NCBI GenBank assembly: GCA_041485385.1 | Contig: JBGPJM010000083.1 | Coordinates: 1-18,526, forward strand | Reading direction: 5' to 3' | Length of the DNA stretch: 18,526 nt | DNA from: JBGPJM01 sp041485385 | GTDB taxonomy: Bacteria > Planctomycetota > Phycisphaerae > Phycisphaerales > UBA1924 | In this document: positions 7,232 to 14,568 of the stretch, one piece after another | Numbering within the stretch: position 1 is the stretch's first letter | Layout: every line of letters begins with the position of its first letter | Notes under the pieces: model-generated | The model's input: the letters and a program-made list of their open reading frames with translations, nothing else | What the model was told of the DNA's origin: nothing | Databases searched by the model: none | Translations under genes and position numbers: made by a program

Positions 7232-8782
7232 ATGGCCGAGCGGTTCTCATTCGGCAACCTCGAGTTCACGTTCGGCGGCTCGGGCGCGGCGGCGGGACGG
7301 CCGGGGGGACCGGGGGGGCGGCCGGACCCGGATGTGCCGCTGAAGATTGGGGTGATCGGGGATTTCTCGGGGCGGGCCAGCCGCGGGATCGTGCAGACGG
7401 GCGATGCGCTGGCGGTGCGGGCGACGCCCGCCGTGGACGTGGACGAGATGGACGAGGTGATCGGACGGCTGGGGGTGGAGGTGGATGTGCCGACGGACTC
7501 GGGTCCGCTGACGCTGGCGATCACCGAGATGGACGACCTCCATCCGGACCGGCTGTACGAGCGGCTGGCGATGTTCACGCAGCTCCGGCAGCTGCGCGAG
7601 GCGGCGAAGGATCCGGCGACGTTCGCGGCGGCAGCGGCGAAGGTGGGAGGCGCTCCGGTCGCGCCGACCGCGTCCGCCGGCGCTCAGGGCGAGAGCGAGT
7701 TCGCCTCGCTTCTCGGCAAGCGACCGGCGATCTCTGGGAGCAGGCCGGCGGGGGCCGGTGCGGGCAAGATCGACATCTCAAGCTTCATCAAGCAGGTCGT
7801 CGGCAGCGCCAGCGTTCCATCCCGGGACCCGCGCCAGGCGCAGCTCGTGACGGGGATCGACTCTGCTATCAGCGAACTCATGCGCTCGCTCCTGCATCAC
7901 CCAGCGGTGCAGGGGATCGAGGCCGCGTGGCGCGGCGTGCACATGCTCATCACCAGCCTGGAAACCGGCGAGGAGCTGGCTGTCCACGTCATCGACGTGA
8001 GCAGACAGGAGCTGGCGGCGGACCTGGGCGCGGCCACGGGGAAGCTCCAATCCAGCGGGCTGTACAAACTCCTCGTGGAGAAAGCGGCGAAGTCGCCCGG
8101 TGTGTCGCCCTGGGGACTCTTGATCGCGAACTACTCATTCGGCCCGACGAAAGATGACGCGGAGCTGCTCGGGCGGCTGACGAAGGTGTGCGCGGCGGCC
8201 GGCGCGCCGCTGGTCGCCGCGGCGGTCTCGGCCCACGTGGGTTGCGGCAGCTTCGGCCTCACGCCGGACCCGGACCACTGGACGGGCGAAGCGCGGGCGG
8301 AGGACGAGGCGGCGTGGGCGGCCCTGCGCGCTCTGCCGGAGGCGGAATGGGCGGCGCTGGCGTTGCCGCGGGTGTTGCTGCGCCTGCCCTACGGCGAGGG
8401 GACGGAAGAGACCGAGCGTTTCAAGTTCGCTGAGCTGGCGCAGGCGGGCGGGCCGCCGAGCCTCGAGGGGCACGAGGCATACCTGTGGGGGAACGGGGCC
8501 CTCGCGTGCGCCGTGGCGCTGGGGCGGGCGTTCACCGAGGATGGCTGGGACCTGGACCCGGAACTCTCCGACGAGGTGGGCGGCCTCCCGGTCCACTCCT
8601 GGAAGGAGCGCGGCGAGGTGCGGGCCAAGCCCTGCGCCGAGGCCTGGCTGACGGACCGTGCCGCCAACACCATCCGCGCGGCGGGCCTCGTGCCGATCCA
8701 GTCGATCCGCGGGCGGGACTCCGTGCGCGTGGCGGGGCTGCAGTCGATCGCCGGCGGGGCGCTCAAAGGGAGATGGTCGTAA
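7232..8782 (+). CDS. TssB-TssC fusion: type VI-like contractile sheath protein
   Basis: 516 residues. The start at ATG 7232 is supported by AAAGGAG eight to twelve bases upstream. Residues 1-32 are a short head with a Gly/Pro linker. Residues about 36-130 match the small sheath subunit (TssB/VipA/ImpB): LKIGVIGDFSGR (37-48) and the DDLHPDRLYERL...LRQLREAAKDP block (101-128). Residues about 200-505 match the large subunit (TssC/VipB/ImpC): ID..ISELMRSLLHHPAVQGIEAAWRG, LAVHVIDVSRQEL, WGLLIANYSFGPTKDDAELL, LPRVLLRLPYGEGTEETERF, EAYLWGNGALACA and the KPCAEAWLTD block (466-475), ending GGALKGRW near 509-515. The C-terminal VipB_2 type domain of canonical TssC seems absent. In standard systems the two subunits are separate proteins that form the contractile sheath; here they are one polypeptide. 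No ClpV, Hcp, VgrG, TssK or baseplate gene is in the window. It ends 15 bases from the convergent toroid-protein gene. Function in true secretion is inference. Confidence 0.88.
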   Translation: MAERFSFGNLEFTFGGSGAAAGRPGGPGGRPDPDVPLKIGVIGDFSGRASRGIVQTGDALAVRATPAVDVDEMDEVIGRLGVEVDVPTDSGPLTLAITEMDDLHPDRLYERLAMFTQLRQLREAAKDPATFAAAAAKVGGAPVAPTASAGAQGESEFASLLGKRPAISGSRPAGAGAGKIDISSFIKQVVGSASVPSRDPRQAQLVTGIDSAISELMRSLLHHPAVQGIEAAWRGVHMLITSLETGEELAVHVIDVSRQELAADLGAATGKLQSSGLYKLLVEKAAKSPGVSPWGLLIANYSFGPTKDDAELLGRLTKVCAAAGAPLVAAAVSAHVGCGSFGLTPDPDHWTGEARAEDEAAWAALRALPEAEWAALALPRVLLRLPYGEGTEETERFKFAELAQAGGPPSLEGHEAYLWGNGALACAVALGRAFTEDGWDLDPELSDEVGGLPVHSWKERGEVRAKPCAEAWLTDRAANTIRAAGLVPIQSIRGRDSVRVAGLQSIAGGALKGRWS

Positions 8783-8797
8783 GGGGGGAGCGGGCGC

Positions 8798-10054
8798 TCA
8801 GGGCCGGGCCTCGCCCGGAGCATCTTTCTTCGCCGCCGGCTCCCACCGCGCCGGCTTGGGCGCATCGGGCGCCATCACCGCCATGATCGCCATCGCCGTG
8901 CCGAAGTTCCGCGAACGCGGGAACACGCGATCATTCCACGAGCCGTCCTCCAGACGCACCGAGAAGAGCAGCGTGTTGATCCGGCGGCGGTACTCGGCGC
9001 GTTCGCCGGCGGGGAGCTGCTCCACGGCCTGCGCGGCGTAGTAGTGGGCGTAATAGAAGTAGTACGGCGCGATGCTGTACGGCGCGGCGTGCGTGCCCGT
9101 CTGCGAGCGCCGCTTGTTCAGCCATTCCCAATGGACGATGAACGAGTCCACGGCGCCGCGGATCTGCGCGACCGACGAGCGCCCGCACAGGAAAAGCGCC
9201 GTCTCGCTGGCGACCATCCGCCCGACCGAGCCCGGCACCGCCTCCGGCCGGCCTCCGTTCTCTTCCCTCGATGCGCCCGAATAGACGAACGAGCCGGTGG
9301 AGGTGCGGCCCCTCTCCAGCGCCGTCACGGCCCGCTCCACGACGGCGTCGTCCACGGCGCACCCGTGCTCGCGGGCCTCGAAGAGCGCCTGCAGCGTCGG
9401 CGAGGTCATGAACGGCGACATCGGCGAGACGGCCTGCCTCCCCGCCGAGCGCGCGTAGTTCCACCCGCCGACCTCGTTGATCTCGGTCTGCTGGATTGCG
9501 CCGACGTAGAACTTCAGCGCCTCCTCCGTCGCCGCCGCCTGGTCCTCGGGGACCGCGCCGGCGTCCTTGAGACGGAGGATGAACAGCACGGCGTAGGTGT
9601 ATCCCCAGCCGCGGACGTCGTACCCCCCGTCGTAGTCCGGGTTCATCAGGGGGTGCGAGGTCGACTCGCACACGAACCGCAGGGCGCGGGCGACGGCGTC
9701 CTTTCGAGCGGCATCGTCGGCGTACCCGGGCGCTTGCAGCAGGGCCATGCAGGCGATCGAGCTGCCGCCGACGCGGTACCCGATCGGGATCTCGCGCCCG
9801 ACGCGGTACACGCCCTCGTACGGCCATTCGGCGCGCGGGGCGCCGTCGTCCATGGCCTCCTGCATCTTGAGCAGCAGTTCGACGCCGCGCGTCACGGCCC
9901 CGGCGAGGGCCCCCTTGTTCGTGACGTCGAAGGGCTCGGAGGCGGCCTTGGCCGCTTCAGGCGCCGCGGGCTGGTCCTGGCGGGCGCTCGCCGCGAGCGG
10001 GATCAAGACAGCGGCGACGATCGCCCCCAGGGCCGGAATGCGGGAAGTTCTCAT
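8798..10054 (-). CDS. Exported prenyltransferase/squalene-cyclase-fold (alpha/alpha toroid) protein
   Basis: 418 residues from ATG 10054, which begins a signal peptide (MRTSRIPAL..., hydrophobic 8-21, likely cleavage after ASA at residue 24). The frame is open far upstream but only this start gives an export signal. The mature part has the repeats of the terpenoid cyclase/prenyltransferase toroid superfamily: YDGGYDVRGWGYTYAVLFIL, GGWNYARSAG, TSPTLQALFEARE, a TGSFVYSG block and a final EDGSWNDRVFP QW-like repeat near the C-terminus. It has no DxDD motif, so protonation-type cyclase chemistry is unlikely. Proteins like this are abundant in planctomycetes and of unknown role; a binding or scaffolding role in the periplasm is inference. 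It converges on the TssBC gene with a 15-base gap and is 176 bases downstream of the receiver gene. Confidence 0.85.
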   Translation of the reverse strand: MRTSRIPALGAIVAAVLIPLAASARQDQPAAPEAAKAASEPFDVTNKGALAGAVTRGVELLLKMQEAMDDGAPRAEWPYEGVYRVGREIPIGYRVGGSSIACMALLQAPGYADDAARKDAVARALRFVCESTSHPLMNPDYDGGYDVRGWGYTYAVLFILRLKDAGAVPEDQAAATEEALKFYVGAIQQTEINEVGGWNYARSAGRQAVSPMSPFMTSPTLQALFEAREHGCAVDDAVVERAVTALERGRTSTGSFVYSGASREENGGRPEAVPGSVGRMVASETALFLCGRSSVAQIRGAVDSFIVHWEWLNKRRSQTGTHAAPYSIAPYYFYYAHYYAAQAVEQLPAGERAEYRRRINTLLFSVRLEDGSWNDRVFPRSRNFGTAMAIMAVMAPDAPKPARWEPAAKKDAPGEARP

Positions 10055-10230
10055 ACTCGCTCGCTCGTGGGTGATAGGACAGCTGCAGGGGGAGGTGCGG
10101 GTGGCGATGCCGGGGAAAGCTCGCCGGGCACGTGCGCGACGACCTCGGGCCACAGTCGCCCGGTGCGGCAGAATACAAACACTGGCATGATCCCGGTAGC
10201 GGCAGTCGGTGCCGCCGACGCGCCCGACGC

Positions 10231-10692
10231 CTACTTCTTGTTCTTCTTCGGCTCCGGCTTCTCCGGCGGCGGCGGGGCCGATCGGGCCTGCTCCTCGGCC
10301 TCGTCCTCGGCGTCCTGCTTGTCGAGCAGCTCGACGCAGACATCGACCAGGCGCGCCAGCGGGACGGGCTTGAGCAGGTACTTGTCCACGCCCAGCGACT
10401 CGGCGTACGCCTGGTGCCGCTTCCCCTCGTTGGCGGTGATCATCACGACCAGCGGGCTGTCCTCGCGCCCCTTGATCTTCTCCAGTACCAGGAACCCCGA
10501 TCGCTTGGGGAGCATCATGTCCAGCACGACGATGTCCGGCGGGTCGTTCTGGCAGGCGATCACCGCCGCGATGCCGTCCTCGACGAGCATGGTCTCGGCC
10601 CCCTCGGAGCTGAGGGCGACGTTGAGGGATTCGCGGACGTCGTGGTCGTCGTCGACGATCAGGATTCGGACACCGTCGAGTTTGCCGGCCAT
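10231..10692 (-). CDS. Stand-alone response regulator receiver protein
   Basis: 153 residues from ATG 10692 (MAGKLDGVRILIVDDD), with GAGGT nine bases upstream as a possible Shine-Dalgarno; an upstream ATG at 10824 would add a Pro-rich nonsense leader. All receiver-domain residues are present: acidic cluster D14-D15-D16, phospho-acceptor D58 (VVLDMMLP), switch T86 (MITAN) and K108 (LLKPV). There is no output domain; the last 30 residues are a charged, Pro- and Lys-rich tail (PPPPEKPEPKKNKK). It probably acts by protein contact in a phosphorelay, with the kinase not in this window. It lies 137 bases downstream of the acyltransferase gene on the same strand, so weakly linked to that unit. Confidence 0.93.
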   Translation of the reverse strand: MAGKLDGVRILIVDDDHDVRESLNVALSSEGAETMLVEDGIAAVIACQNDPPDIVVLDMMLPKRSGFLVLEKIKGREDSPLVVMITANEGKRHQAYAESLGVDKYLLKPVPLARLVDVCVELLDKQDAEDEAEEQARSAPPPPEKPEPKKNKK

Positions 10693-10717
10693 GGATTGGG
10701 GACCTCGGGCTGGTGGT

Positions 10718-10742
10718 GGGGGGCTGGGCGGGGGTGGGGGGG
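10718..10742 (+). other. G-tract with G-quadruplex potential
   Basis: Four G-runs (six, three, five and seven G) separated by one or two bases lie on the plus strand immediately upstream of the minus-strand receiver gene. This meets the usual four-run pattern for a G-quadruplex; no function is shown. Confidence 0.4.
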
Positions 10743-10744
10743 CG

Positions 10745-10770
10745 AGCAGTGAACAGTAAGCAGTGACCAG
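10745..10770. repeat. Short direct repeat AGCAGTGAACAG / AGCAGTGACCAG
   Basis: Two 12-base copies (10745-10756 and 10759-10770) differ at one position and are separated by TA. They lie in the gap between the acyltransferase stop and the receiver start. This A-rich block stands out from the surrounding G/C-rich sequence and may be a regulatory or dispersed repeat. Confidence 0.5.
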
Positions 10771-10829
10771 AAGGCGCGACGGAACTGCCTGGGTGCCGGA
10801 CGGGGCCGCTGGGCCCAGCGGCAAGAGAG

Positions 10830-11999
10830 TCAGCGGCGCCGCTTCTCCTCACCCCCACTGCTGATTTCCCTGGCGTCGCGCTGGGTCCACTCGACGACCT
10901 GGGCGACATCCCCGTCGGTCATCCAGGGAAGTGCGCGGATCTTGTCAACCAGCGAGCGCGGGATGGGCCGTCCGAGGCGCTCGTGGCGCGGGCGGCTCTT
11001 CCAGTAGCGGTGCATCCACAAGTACTGCTCGGGCGCTCGCCGGACCATCGTCTCGATGGCGCGCCGGTAGCGGGCGGTGATGTAGAACAGCGGGTCGCGG
11101 TGGGCCTTCCAGTCCTCGGGGAGGATGACGTCGATGACGTCGACTCGGTACTTGAACGGCTCGCCCGTCCAGTGGGCGAAGCCCAGCGCGCCCTCCTGGG
11201 ACTGGTAGTTCTCCCCGGAAGCCTCATCGTCGTCGCGCGTCCAGACCAGCCGCCGCGCCTGGCCGCACAGCACCGGCGCCTCGAATCGCTGCGCCATGAG
11301 CCCGATCGACTTGTACGAGGAGGCCAGCCGGTTGAAGAACGGGACGAAGAGGCCCCGGTCCCCGCCGTTCTGGTCGGCGACGAAGCCGACCGGCTCGCCC
11401 TTGGCCATGACGCGCGGGATCTCGCGCATGGCGCCGAACTTGTCCATCAGGTACATGCCGCGGACCTGCCGGGTCTGCGCAACCCATCGGTCCAGCGGCT
11501 TGACGTCCAGCGGCCTGTACAGGGCGTGCATGGGGAACCCCAGGAGGGCCATGGCGTACCCCAGCAGCTCCCAGTTGCCGCAGTGCCCGGTGATGAGCAC
11601 GCACGGACGCTGGTCGGTGAAACCAGCCAGCAGGTGCCTGACGCCCTGGCCGAGGTTGCCCAGCCGAAGGTGGTCGCCCCACGAGTCGTTGGTCAGAAGG
11701 CGCGAGGTGTATGCCGTCTCCACGATGAGCATGAATAGGTGCTCGTACGCGCGGATCGCGTACTCGTGGTGCTGCTCGGCGGGCCAGCCCGGGAAGGCGA
11801 CGGCCAGGTTGCTCACGGCGCGCTGCAGGCGGCGCCGGTTGAAGCGGGCCTCGGCGAACGCGCGCCCCAGCCGCTTCGCGCCCCGGATGTTGTTCCCGAC
11901 CTCGCCGATGAGCAGGGCCGAGAGCGCCGAGCGTATCCCGAGGTACAGGGGGCCGTGCAGCCAAGCCGGGATCTTCTGCTTCTGCTTGTGCTTGCCCAT
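10830..11999 (-). CDS. Lipid A biosynthesis late acyltransferase (LpxL/HtrB family)
   Basis: 389 residues from ATG 11999. The family transfers an acyl chain from acyl-ACP to a lipid A precursor at the inner membrane. The catalytic HxxxxE dyad is H139 and E144 in ITGHCGNWELLGYA. Further conserved blocks are HALYRPLDVKPLDRWV, GEPVGFVADQNGGDRGLFVPFF, and EQYLWMHRYWKSRP near the C-terminus. A short basic N-terminus (MGKHKQKQK) precedes a moderately hydrophobic segment at about 16-33. The length is above the roughly 300 residues of the E. coli enzymes; the extra lies in the insertion around WTRDDDEASGENYQSQEG and at the C-terminus. It starts 48 bases after the stop of the coiled-coil/BRCT-like gene, suggesting one transcript. 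Acceptor and chain length cannot be read from sequence. Confidence 0.92.
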   Translation of the reverse strand: MGKHKQKQKIPAWLHGPLYLGIRSALSALLIGEVGNNIRGAKRLGRAFAEARFNRRRLQRAVSNLAVAFPGWPAEQHHEYAIRAYEHLFMLIVETAYTSRLLTNDSWGDHLRLGNLGQGVRHLLAGFTDQRPCVLITGHCGNWELLGYAMALLGFPMHALYRPLDVKPLDRWVAQTRQVRGMYLMDKFGAMREIPRVMAKGEPVGFVADQNGGDRGLFVPFFNRLASSYKSIGLMAQRFEAPVLCGQARRLVWTRDDDEASGENYQSQEGALGFAHWTGEPFKYRVDVIDVILPEDWKAHRDPLFYITARYRRAIETMVRRAPEQYLWMHRYWKSRPRHERLGRPIPRSLVDKIRALPWMTDGDVAQVVEWTQRDAREISSGGEEKRRR

Positions 12000-12047
12000 G
12001 GCGTTCGCGCGTTCGCGATCGACGTTGGGAAGGGCGTGACCCCCGCG

Positions 12048-13427
12048 TCAGATCCCGAACGGCTTACCGATCAGCGTGTACAGCCTGTTCTCGTTCAGCA
12101 CCGGGATCGAGGTCTCAGAGGCCTTCTTGAACAGCTCGTCGTACCGCTCGGAGATGCGCCGCACGCGCATGTATTCCTGGATGACCACCGCCGGGGACCC
12201 GGAGGGGGGCGGCGGCGGGATCACGGGCTTCTGGCCCAGGACCAGGAAATCCACGTTACCGGCGAGCTCGTCGGTGACCTTGCCGCCCCAGCTCTCGATC
12301 AGGGCCCGGATGTCCACCTGCTCCTGCGCGGTGGCGATCCCGTCCAGGTTGGCGTCGAAGTTCCCGTACACCAGGAACGTGTACACCTTGTTGGGGTCGT
12401 AGACCGCGTTGGCGATCACGTCGCCCTTGCTGATCGGGTTGCCCTTCTTCTCGCGGACCACGCGCGCCGTGGACGAGTTCTCGTCGACCTTGATGACCTC
12501 CAGCGAGGCCTTGCCGGCCGGGTACTGGCCGGTGCGCTCATCGGGACGGATCGCCGTCGCCTCGGAGTAGACCTCGAAGGACATCCCCAGCCGCAGCTTC
12601 TGCCGGCGCCCGAGATTGATGTACACGGCGTTCTCCGCCGTATCCAGGCCGATGATCTTCCCGTCCACCAGCGCGAACTCGTCCTGCGGCTTGAACGTGC
12701 GCCCCTTGAGCTCGTTCTGGAGGCGACTCATGGTGTCGCGGCTGAGGAGGAGTTCCTTCTGCATGTCGGAGAGCTGCGCGTTGAGCGCGGCGATCCTGTC
12801 CTCCGCGTCGGCCTTGGCCTTCTCCTCGTGCTGGATCATCTCCGCCTTGGCCTTCTCCAGCTCGGCGCGGTACTGATCAACCTCGCCCTTGTAGGCATCC
12901 ACCTGCTGGTTCAGGGCCGCCAGCGTGGCCTTGTGGTTGTCCTCGATGGCCTTGACACGGGCGACCTCGTTCGTGCGGTCAAGCAGGGCGCGCTCGCGGG
13001 CGGCCTCGGCCTGCTCCCGGGAGGTCTTTTCGCTGGAGAGCTGCTGCTGGGTATCGCGCAGCACCTGCATCAGGCTCGTCGCGCCCTCGCCGCCGGCCGA
13101 GGCAAGGGCCTTCTTCAGGTCGTCCACCGTGGTGGCCTTGGAACCGGTGACGGTCTGCATCGCGTTCTGGCGCTGGTTGATCAGGTAGCCGACCACCGAT
13201 GCCCGTTCCTTGGTCGCCGCGGACTTGATCTGCTGGACGTCGTCGCGCGTCCGCTCGGCCTCCAGGACGAACTCGTTGACCGTCTGCGAGAGCTCGTTGA
13301 ACTTGCGCGTCGCGGCCTGCCGCTGGCTGTAGAACACCACCGTGGTGATGAACAGCGCCAGGGCGGCCACGGACACGAGTGTGAGGGTGACGCCGACTCC
13401 GACGCCGACGCTGGTGCGACCTGCCAT
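12048..13427 (-). CDS. Membrane-anchored coiled-coil protein with C-terminal BRCT-like domain
   Basis: 459 residues from ATG 13427, with GGAG eight bases upstream. One transmembrane helix lies at about 9-33, followed by a long charged region with heptad character (about 45-70 and 120-245, for example ALNQQVDAYKGEVDQYRAEL). Residues about 250-345 look like a small beta-rich domain (FALVDGKIIG, AVYINLGRRQKLRLGM, GDVIANAVYD). Residues about 348-400 resemble a BRCT fold: TFLVYG strand, helix ending ALIESWGGKV, and NVDFLVLG, matching the GG....TD.LV.G pattern of BRCT domains. In the first loop is DANLDGIATAQE (358-369), which fits the EF-hand calcium loop at positions 1, 3, 5, 6, 7, 9 and 12. A Pro-rich hinge (IPPPPPSG) and a helical tail follow. 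Topology is uncertain. First gene of a likely unit with the acyltransferase; divergent from lptB. No established function. Confidence 0.85.
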   Translation of the reverse strand: MAGRTSVGVGVGVTLTLVSVAALALFITTVVFYSQRQAATRKFNELSQTVNEFVLEAERTRDDVQQIKSAATKERASVVGYLINQRQNAMQTVTGSKATTVDDLKKALASAGGEGATSLMQVLRDTQQQLSSEKTSREQAEAARERALLDRTNEVARVKAIEDNHKATLAALNQQVDAYKGEVDQYRAELEKAKAEMIQHEEKAKADAEDRIAALNAQLSDMQKELLLSRDTMSRLQNELKGRTFKPQDEFALVDGKIIGLDTAENAVYINLGRRQKLRLGMSFEVYSEATAIRPDERTGQYPAGKASLEVIKVDENSSTARVVREKKGNPISKGDVIANAVYDPNKVYTFLVYGNFDANLDGIATAQEQVDIRALIESWGGKVTDELAGNVDFLVLGQKPVIPPPPPSGSPAVVIQEYMRVRRISERYDELFKKASETSIPVLNENRLYTLIGKPFGI

Positions 13428-13455
13428 GAGACGACTCCGTTTCTGGGCCGTTGCC

Positions 13456-13467
13456 GGGGGGGGGGGG
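13456..13467 (+). repeat. Homopolymeric tract of 12 G in the divergent promoter region
   Basis: Twelve consecutive G lie 29 bases upstream of the ATG of the coiled-coil gene, between that gene and lptB. Such tracts are prone to slippage and could alter promoter spacing or leader length; the length may also be a sequencing uncertainty. Confidence 0.6.
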
Positions 13468-13681
13468 TGGGCGACGGCCGGTGTGGGCGATACGCGGGGA
13501 ATCGCCCGGAGGATCCGCTGCGAAAGAGGGGCCGGGAGGATAGGAAGGTCCGCAGCGACGAGGGATTGAAGGGGGGAGGGAGTGTCGCCGAAAGGGCGAG
13601 CCTCGTCAAGCGGCGCGCCGTCGGCGTCCCCCCCCGAAACCCGAAAGCCCGGTCCGAATCCCACCACCCGCCCCGCCGGTG

Positions 13682-13687
13682 TAAACT
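13682..13687 (+). promoter_or_regulatory. Candidate -10 box (TAAACT) for lptB
   Basis: TAAACT lies 12 bases before the GTG start at 13700, so transcription would begin about five bases before the start codon. The lptB start has no Shine-Dalgarno sequence, which fits a leaderless or near-leaderless transcript. No clear -35 element. Confidence 0.3.
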
Positions 13688-13699
13688 CCACCAAGCCTC

Positions 13700-14548
13700 G
13701 TGCCGCTGCTGCATGCTTACAACCTGAAAAAGAGCTACGGCGACCGGGTGGTCGTCAACGGGGTGTCCTTCCAGGTAGAGGGGGCGGAGATCGTCGGCCT
13801 CCTGGGGCGCAACGGGGCGGGGAAGACCACCTCGTTCCGGATCACGATCGGCATGATCGAGGCCGACGGCGGCCAGGTCTTCTTCGACGAGAACAACGTC
13901 TCCAACCTGCCGATGTACCGGCGGGCACGCCTGGGCATGGGGTACCTGAGCCAGGAGCCCAGCGTCTTCCAGCGGATGACCTGCGAGCAGAACCTGCTGG
14001 CCATCCTCGAGACCATGCCGCTCACGCGGATCCAGCGGAAACGCCAGGCGGCGATGCTGCTGGATCAGTTCGGGCTGAGCCACAAGGCCACGCACCAGGC
14101 CAGGACCTGCTCGGGCGGCGAGCGCCGCAAGCTGGAGATCGCCCGGGCCCTGGCGACCAACCCCAAGCTCATCCTGCTGGATGAGCCCTTCAGCGGCGTG
14201 GACCCGATCGCGGTCGAGAGCCTGCAGGCCGAGATCCGGCGGCTGAAGGACAAGGGGATCGCCTGCCTCGTGACCGACCACAACGTGCAGCAGACGCTCC
14301 GGGTGTGCGACCGGGCATACATCATCGACGAGGGCAAGAAGTTCGCCGAGGGAACGCCCCGCGAGCTCATCAACAACGAGACCGTCAAGCGCGTCTACCT
14401 CGGCTCCCTCTTCCGCGGCGACGAGTTCGATCACCTGCCGGTGCGGGAGGCCGGGGCCAGTGGGGGGGTGGGGGGTGGGGGGGCAAAGGTAGACGGGATC
14501 GGCACCGTCCGCCGCGACGGCGCGGCCAGCCCCAACGGGCGAGGTTGA
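13700..14548 (+). CDS. lptB: LPS export ABC transporter ATP-binding protein LptB
   Basis: 282 residues from a GTG at 13700 (read as Met-Pro-Leu-Leu-His-Ala). LptB powers extraction of LPS from the inner membrane by LptFG. ABC motifs: Walker A GRNGAGKT (36-43), Q-loop Q85 (LSQEPSVF), signature CSGGERRKLEIARAL (137-151), Walker B LILLDEP (157-163) and H-loop H194 (VTDHNV). The SQEPSVFQRMT, DEPFSGVDPIAV and TDHNVQQTL blocks are the LptB variants rather than those of other ABC families. The core length is near the usual 240; residues about 250-282 are an added Gly-rich tail coded by long G-runs at 14461-14483. No lptA, lptC or lptFG is in the window. The PEGA lipoprotein gene starts 20 bases downstream. 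No Shine-Dalgarno is visible. Confidence 0.93.
   Translation: MPLLHAYNLKKSYGDRVVVNGVSFQVEGAEIVGLLGRNGAGKTTSFRITIGMIEADGGQVFFDENNVSNLPMYRRARLGMGYLSQEPSVFQRMTCEQNLLAILETMPLTRIQRKRQAAMLLDQFGLSHKATHQARTCSGGERRKLEIARALATNPKLILLDEPFSGVDPIAVESLQAEIRRLKDKGIACLVTDHNVQQTLRVCDRAYIIDEGKKFAEGTPRELINNETVKRVYLGSLFRGDEFDHLPVREAGASGGVGGGGAKVDGIGTVRRDGAASPNGRG
14461..14483 (+). repeat. G-run triplet in the lptB 3' end
   Basis: Three runs of six to seven G separated by single T bases encode the Gly-rich tail of LptB. The stretch lies after the conserved domain, so length changes would affect only the tail frame. Confidence 0.5.
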
Positions 14549-14555
14549 GTTGCGA

Positions 14556-14561
14556 TAGAGT
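14556..14561 (+). promoter_or_regulatory. Candidate -10 box (TAGAGT) for the PEGA lipoprotein gene
   Basis: TAGAGT is followed by seven bases and then the ATG at 14569, the spacing expected for a leaderless transcript. The gene has no Shine-Dalgarno sequence. It may instead be read from lptB, which ends 20 bases upstream. Confidence 0.28.
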
Positions 14562-14568
14562 GCTGTCG

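Noticed and set aside
10055..10909. Upstream extension of the exported toroid protein
   Set aside because: It overlaps the receiver gene and encodes Arg-rich text; the signal peptide begins at ATG 10054.
11739..13727. A 662-codon plus-strand frame opposite the acyltransferase and coiled-coil genes
   Set aside because: Leu/Val/Asp-rich mirror of the coiled-coil gene with no motif; the minus strand has the HxxxxE dyad, a membrane helix and the BRCT-like pattern.
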